A DNA stretch of 10,286 bases from an uncultured Chloroflexota bacterium. Its GTDB lineage: Bacteria > Chloroflexota > Anaerolineae > Aggregatilineales > Phototrophicaceae. Positions within the stretch are counted from its first letter, which is position 1. Each line of letters opens with the position of its first letter. A program made the translations under genes and the position numbers. The notes below the pieces were generated by a model. The model saw only the letters and a list, made by a program, of their open reading frames with translations, was not told the DNA's origin and made no database searches. The stretch covers positions 1 to 10,286 of the forward strand of contig CAIVEA010000413.1 of NCBI GenBank assembly GCA_903904765.1. Direction: 5' to 3'. Below are positions 7,646 to 10,286 of this stretch, piece by piece.

Positions 7646-8825
7646 TCACCGCCACCAACTGGAAGGTGCTGGCTGCGCCGATGCGGGCGATGAAGTCCCC
7701 CACGATCAGGTTGCCCAGCGCACCTGTGGCGAAAATCAGTCCCAGCACCGCGCCGGAGGCGAACCCCTTGCGCCCCGGCAGAAGGCTTTGCCCTAGCACC
7801 ACGATCAGGCTGTGCGAACCACTCATCGCGCCCACGAGGATGGCGGCGGCGAAGGCCAGCACGCCCGTTAGATCGGGCAATAGGAACACGCCGGGGGCGG
7901 AAACCATCAAGCTGAGCGTGATGACGCGGCGACTGTCGTAGCGATCACCGAGCATACCGAACCACACCCCCGCCAGACCGGATGCCACCCAGAACGAACT
8001 GCTGAGCAGACCGTATTCCGAGGGCGACCAGCCTTTCAATTGGAACATATACGGCATGAAGGCGACGGTGGCGAGGCTGGACAGGCCGCGTGCGGAAACC
8101 GCCAGTGCCATGATGACGAACGGCCATTTGCGGATGCGCTTGGGCGTGGCAGCGTTTTGCTCGGCGGTTTTGTGCGGGTGCGGCTCCGGCTTGTCCGGCA
8201 GCGTGCGCGCCATCAACCAGATCACCGGAATGGCGACCACCGATAGCCCGATAATCGGCAGCACTGTGCCATGTTCCAGCAACAGGTGGGGGAAGGATGT
8301 GCCCAGCGTAGGCGCGAACCATTCGTTGATGCGCGAATGAGCGTTCTCCAGCAGGATTCCAGTGACAGCGGGGCCGATGCCCAGCCCCAACTGCCCGAAC
8401 ATGAAGAACAGCGCCGCGTTGCGCCCCGCCTGCTGCGGGTGGGTGTGGGTGGCAACCATCGAGCCTACCGGATGAAACGCACCGCTGCCTAACCCAGCCA
8501 TCGCCAGCGGAATCAGCAGTAGCCAGTAACTCGCGCCGGCCATCACCGCCACAATCGCCACGCAGAACATGGTGATGGTGACGGTCACACCGCCAGCGCC
8601 CAGCCAGCGCCCGCCTGTCCGATCCGCCAGCCAGCCGAAGAAGGGTTGGCTGATCGCGCCCGTCAGTTCGACCAGACTGAGCGCGAAGCCCACCTGTCGG
8701 CTGGTCATCGGCAGGATGTAGGCGCTGATGAAGGTCAGCAGCACCGAGCGCATGCTCATAAACATATCGTTGACCATGTGACCGAGGCTGACACCCCAGA
8801 AAAGACGATCAGAGGGGAAACGCAT
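7578..8825 (-). CDS. MFS transporter, fosmidomycin-resistance (Fsr)-like
   Basis: This 415-residue inner-membrane protein has about twelve hydrophobic helices and the two MFS motif A loops: GWLADRTGGR (64-73) and GMLGDRYDSRR (290-300). The N-terminal GHMVND (15-20) and the GSGAFHPVGSMVA segment (113-125) resemble the Fsr subfamily, whose E. coli member exports fosmidomycin; the substrate here is unknown. The proposed role is drug or metabolite efflux by proton antiport. A loop after helix 5 (about 161-187) is longer than expected, and the central cytoplasmic loop (about 208-232) is charged and His/Pro-rich. A ribosome site GAAAGG (8833-8838) stands 7 bases before the ATG. The 3' end overlaps the convergent kinase gene by 68 bp, so its last helix and tail (from about residue 394) are read antisense to the kinase tail. 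Function and sub-family are confident to the level of MFS, less so for Fsr. Confidence 0.92.
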   Translation of the reverse strand: MRFPSDRLFWGVSLGHMVNDMFMSMRSVLLTFISAYILPMTSRQVGFALSLVELTGAISQPFFGWLADRTGGRWLGAGGVTVTITMFCVAIVAVMAGASYWLLLIPLAMAGLGSGAFHPVGSMVATHTHPQQAGRNAALFFMFGQLGLGIGPAVTGILLENAHSRINEWFAPTLGTSFPHLLLEHGTVLPIIGLSVVAIPVIWLMARTLPDKPEPHPHKTAEQNAATPKRIRKWPFVIMALAVSARGLSSLATVAFMPYMFQLKGWSPSEYGLLSSSFWVASGLAGVWFGMLGDRYDSRRVITLSLMVSAPGVFLLPDLTGVLAFAAAILVGAMSGSHSLIVVLGQSLLPGRKGFASGAVLGLIFATGALGNLIVGDFIARIGAASTFQLVAVITLFGSLLWLLLPAVKDSSAAT

Positions 8826-8871
8826 GGCACAGCCTTTCGACAGGGCAATTCAGATGGATACGACAGTTCAA

Positions 8872-8911
8872 AACCCCCACCCTTTATTCCTCTCCCTCAT
8901 GGCGAGGGACT
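8872..8911 (+). repeat. Palindromic intergenic repeat, copy B
   Basis: This unit starts AACCCCCACCC and contains TCTCCCTCATGGCGA (8891-8905), which is a perfect 15-base inverted match to 8941-8955 in copy C. An internal small hairpin pairs TCCCTC (8893-8898) with GAGGGA (8904-8909). It occupies part of the 211-bp gap 8826-9036, upstream of the MFS gene. No reading frame of interest is seen in that gap. Confidence 0.65.
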
Positions 8912-8921
8912 TCAAAAACAC

Positions 8922-8927
8922 ATTATA
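8922..8927 (-). promoter_or_regulatory. Candidate -10 element for the MFS gene, between repeat copies B and C
   Basis: On the minus strand the bases read TATAAT, a perfect -10 hexamer, about 97 bases before the MFS ATG at 8825. No good -35 box was found at 16-18 bases, so the call rests on the -10 alone. A transcript from here would carry repeat copy B as a hairpin in its leader. Confidence 0.3.
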
Positions 8928-8932
8928 GGCTG

Positions 8933-8975
8933 TCACCCCTTCGCCATGAGGGAGAAGGGGCGGGGGATGAGGGTT
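8933..8975 (-). repeat. Palindromic intergenic repeat, copy C
   Basis: On the minus strand the unit begins AACCCTCATCCCCC and contains TTCTCCCTCATGGCGAAGGGG. CCCCTTC (8936-8942) pairs with GAAGGGG (8954-8960) across an 11-base loop, the same loop length as in copy A. Compared with copy A it has an insertion of about six bases (a CGGGGG segment on the plus strand, near 8961-8966) next to the stem. It lies after the stop of the lipoprotein gene and before the MFS gene. No T-run follows, so it is not a classical terminator. Confidence 0.7.
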
Positions 8976-9036
8976 ACTGCAAACGGCAGTGCGCCTATTT
9001 CTAACGGGTTTTAGGCTTTCGGGCTAGTGCCGCCAC

Positions 9037-10059
9037 TCAGGGTGCAGTGATGATCTGCCACGCCGCGCCGCCGGGGACGAGTTGTAACACGCTGCCGTCG
9101 CTGCTGCTGATGTACAGGTTTTCGCTGTTGTCGGCGGAGGTGACGGTTTGCACGAATCCCTCATACGGTGTTTCGGCTTGCAGCCCCATGCCGAGGCGGT
9201 TGCGTATCTGATCGCTGCCGCGCCACACGAAGCCGAGGATACGCAGCGGTTGCACGAAACCGGGAGGCGGGACGAAGTTCTCTTGCAGTTCGGGGTGTAT
9301 CGTCGGATCGTAGCGGTTTTCCACCGACACCCATGCCGGTTGCTTGCCATCGTTGAACAGGGTATACACGCGGTTGCGCGACTGAATATACAGCATCCGT
9401 CCGCGCTCAAACGGTTCTTCGATGATCGAGGTGGTTTCGGCAGGCCCTGTCGGGCAGGAATCCGGCGCAGGCTGGAAGAACCACGCATCCGGGCAGGATA
9501 GCGGGATGCTCAACGTTTGTTCCACGTTTTGCGCCCCTTCGCCCACGCTCAGCACAAACGTGATCGCTCCCCGGTCACGGCGGCGGGTGGTCACGGTCAG
9601 GTTGCCGTCCGGCGCGACATTCCACAGCTGGTTGCGCTGCCCATCGGCTTCGAGGCGGTAGATGACCGCGCCGCTGGTGTTGCGGACTGACCAGAACAGC
9701 GTGACATCATTGCCGGGGGCGACGGTCAGTTGGTCGGCGGTGAAGAACTCGATACGCGGCGCATTGGGGTTCACCACGCGGGTGGCGGTGGGCAGTGCGG
9801 CAACGCTGGCCTGTGTGGGGCCGAAGATTGAAGTGGGCGTAGGGACGGCTGATCCCCCCTGCGGCGTGGGAGTCGGCGTGGGCGTGGTGGCGAAGCCGGG
9901 GGTACGGCTGGCGGTGGGCGTGAGCGTGATGGTGGCGGTGGGGCGGCGAGTGGGGATGACCGGACGGGCGGACGCGCCGCAGGCCGTCCCCGCCAGCGCC
10001 AGCAGCGCCAGTAAGCACAGGGCGAATAATCGTTGTGAAGAAGTTGCGCTGAATTTCAT
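9037..10059 (-). CDS. Secreted lipoprotein with Thr/Pro linker and Ig-like ectodomain, function unknown
   Basis: This is a 340-residue protein that I cannot assign to a named function. A type II-like signal peptide has a hydrophobic core at 11-23 and a candidate lipid-attachment Cys27 in ALAGTAC; Gly at -3 is not the usual lipobox residue. A Thr/Pro-rich linker (about 36-75) would hold the domain away from the membrane. Residues about 100-187 look like a beta-sandwich (APGNDVTLFWSVRN, then LWNVAPDGNLTVTT). Then comes C189...C202 (a possible disulfide in SCPDAWFF...DSCP) and a segment FERGRMLYI (217-225), with later PPPGF (264-268) and GFVWR (276-280). From memory, similar FERG/VWR-type modules occur in Chloroflexota extracellular proteins. 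The gene lies 50 bases downstream of a VanZ-family gene on the same strand, and an extended -10 candidate overlaps the end of that gene, so it may be transcribed alone or with it. Confidence 0.85.
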   Translation of the reverse strand: MKFSATSSQRLFALCLLALLALAGTACGASARPVIPTRRPTATITLTPTASRTPGFATTPTPTPTPQGGSAVPTPTSIFGPTQASVAALPTATRVVNPNAPRIEFFTADQLTVAPGNDVTLFWSVRNTSGAVIYRLEADGQRNQLWNVAPDGNLTVTTRRRDRGAITFVLSVGEGAQNVEQTLSIPLSCPDAWFFQPAPDSCPTGPAETTSIIEEPFERGRMLYIQSRNRVYTLFNDGKQPAWVSVENRYDPTIHPELQENFVPPPGFVQPLRILGFVWRGSDQIRNRLGMGLQAETPYEGFVQTVTSADNSENLYISSSDGSVLQLVPGGAAWQIITAP

Positions 10060-10109
10060 CGCTCAACCCATCTCGCGCAGGGGTAATCTGCCCTTATTTC
10101 GGATGTCGG

Positions 10110-10286
10110 TTATTCTAGCACAGCCCTTTGCCCGCGCAGGCTGATGTGCCGCGCCACCAGCAGCGACACGCCCCAGTTCACTGCCAGATCGAACAGCGAG
10201 GCGCTGCGGTCTGGCACGATGGATTGCAGCATTTCGGTGCTTAGGCCGAGCGTGCAGGCGAACAGTACGGCGGCGATCAGCGCCCA
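10110..10286 (-). CDS. VanZ-family protein, C-terminal part; N-terminus off right edge
   Basis: The frame is open from the right edge and stops with TAA at 10110-10112, giving 58 residues. The sequence has the VanZ-family signature: E18 and Q21 in STEMLQ, P25 and R27 in VPDRSASLFD, and D33 to N37 in DLAVNWG, followed by a hydrophobic helix end. Members are small membrane proteins of three to five helices, named for VanZ of the vancomycin/teicoplanin resistance cluster; most have no defined function and no van genes are visible here. It precedes the lipoprotein gene on the same strand with a 50-base gap. Confidence 0.8.
   Translation of the reverse strand, partial: WALIAAVLFACTLGLSTEMLQSIVPDRSASLFDLAVNWGVSLLVARHISLRGQRAVLE
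10112..10120 (-). promoter_or_regulatory. Candidate extended -10 promoter of the lipoprotein gene
   Basis: On the minus strand the bases read TGCTAGAAT, an extended -10 with TAGAAT matching TATAAT at 5 of 6. It overlaps the last codons of the VanZ-family gene and would give a leader of about 46 bases before the lipoprotein ATG at 10059. No -35 box is evident. Its form is like the helicase -10 site at 5580-5588. Confidence 0.3.

Noticed and set aside
8976..9036. Short hairpin (ACTGC with GCAGT) downstream of the lipoprotein stop as a terminator
   Set aside because: The stem is only 5 bp and no T-run follows on the minus strand.
9662..10144. 160-codon plus-strand frame opposite the lipoprotein start
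   Set aside because: Its Val/Gly repeats are the complement of the Thr/Pro linker codons; no ribosome site or domain supports it.
10110..10286. VanZ as evidence for a glycopeptide-resistance cluster
   Set aside because: VanZ-family proteins are widespread outside resistance clusters, and no vanHAX, vanRS or related gene is in the window.

Overview
The window looks like a piece of a GC-rich bacterial chromosome, most likely Chloroflexota (Anaerolineae-like). This is an inference from four things: a Thr/Pro-rich lipoprotein of the type common there, a very PAS-rich sensor protein, short C-rich palindromic intergenic repeats, and extended -10 promoters. No rRNA, tRNA, CRISPR array, transposase or phage gene is visible. 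A taxonomic assignment would need a database search.

Layout, left to right. (1) 1-3392, minus strand: a very large membrane sensor protein, cut by the left edge. It has about six N-terminal membrane helices, a short coiled coil, six tandem PAS domains and the start of a GAF domain. Its output domain lies outside the window. (2) 3531-5543, minus: a complete NERD nuclease-like domain fused to a UvrD/Rep-type superfamily 1 helicase. (3) 5724-6416 and 6413-7645, plus: an OmpR-family response regulator and its histidine kinase, joined by a 4-base ATGA overlap. The kinase has a Met/His-rich extracytoplasmic loop. (4) 7578-8825, minus: a major facilitator transporter of the fosmidomycin-resistance (Fsr) type. 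Its 3' end overlaps the kinase gene tail-to-tail by 68 bp. (5) 9037-10059, minus: a secreted lipoprotein with a Thr/Pro linker and an Ig-like domain. (6) 10110-10286, minus: the C-terminal end of a VanZ-family protein, cut by the right edge.

The window contains signalling (two sensors), envelope or efflux functions (Fsr-like MFS, lipoprotein, VanZ) and one nucleic-acid enzyme. The only clear functional unit is the response regulator/kinase pair. Linking it to the MFS transporter is a reasonable hypothesis but is not shown by the sequence, since the genes are convergent. Three copies of a roughly 40-bp palindromic repeat sit in the two largest intergenic gaps (5544-5723 and 8826-9036).

I do not see convincing evidence for an undescribed multi-gene system. 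The most distinctive points are the 68-bp convergent overlap, the Met/His-rich sensor loop, the dispersed palindromic repeat and the unassigned lipoprotein ectodomain.
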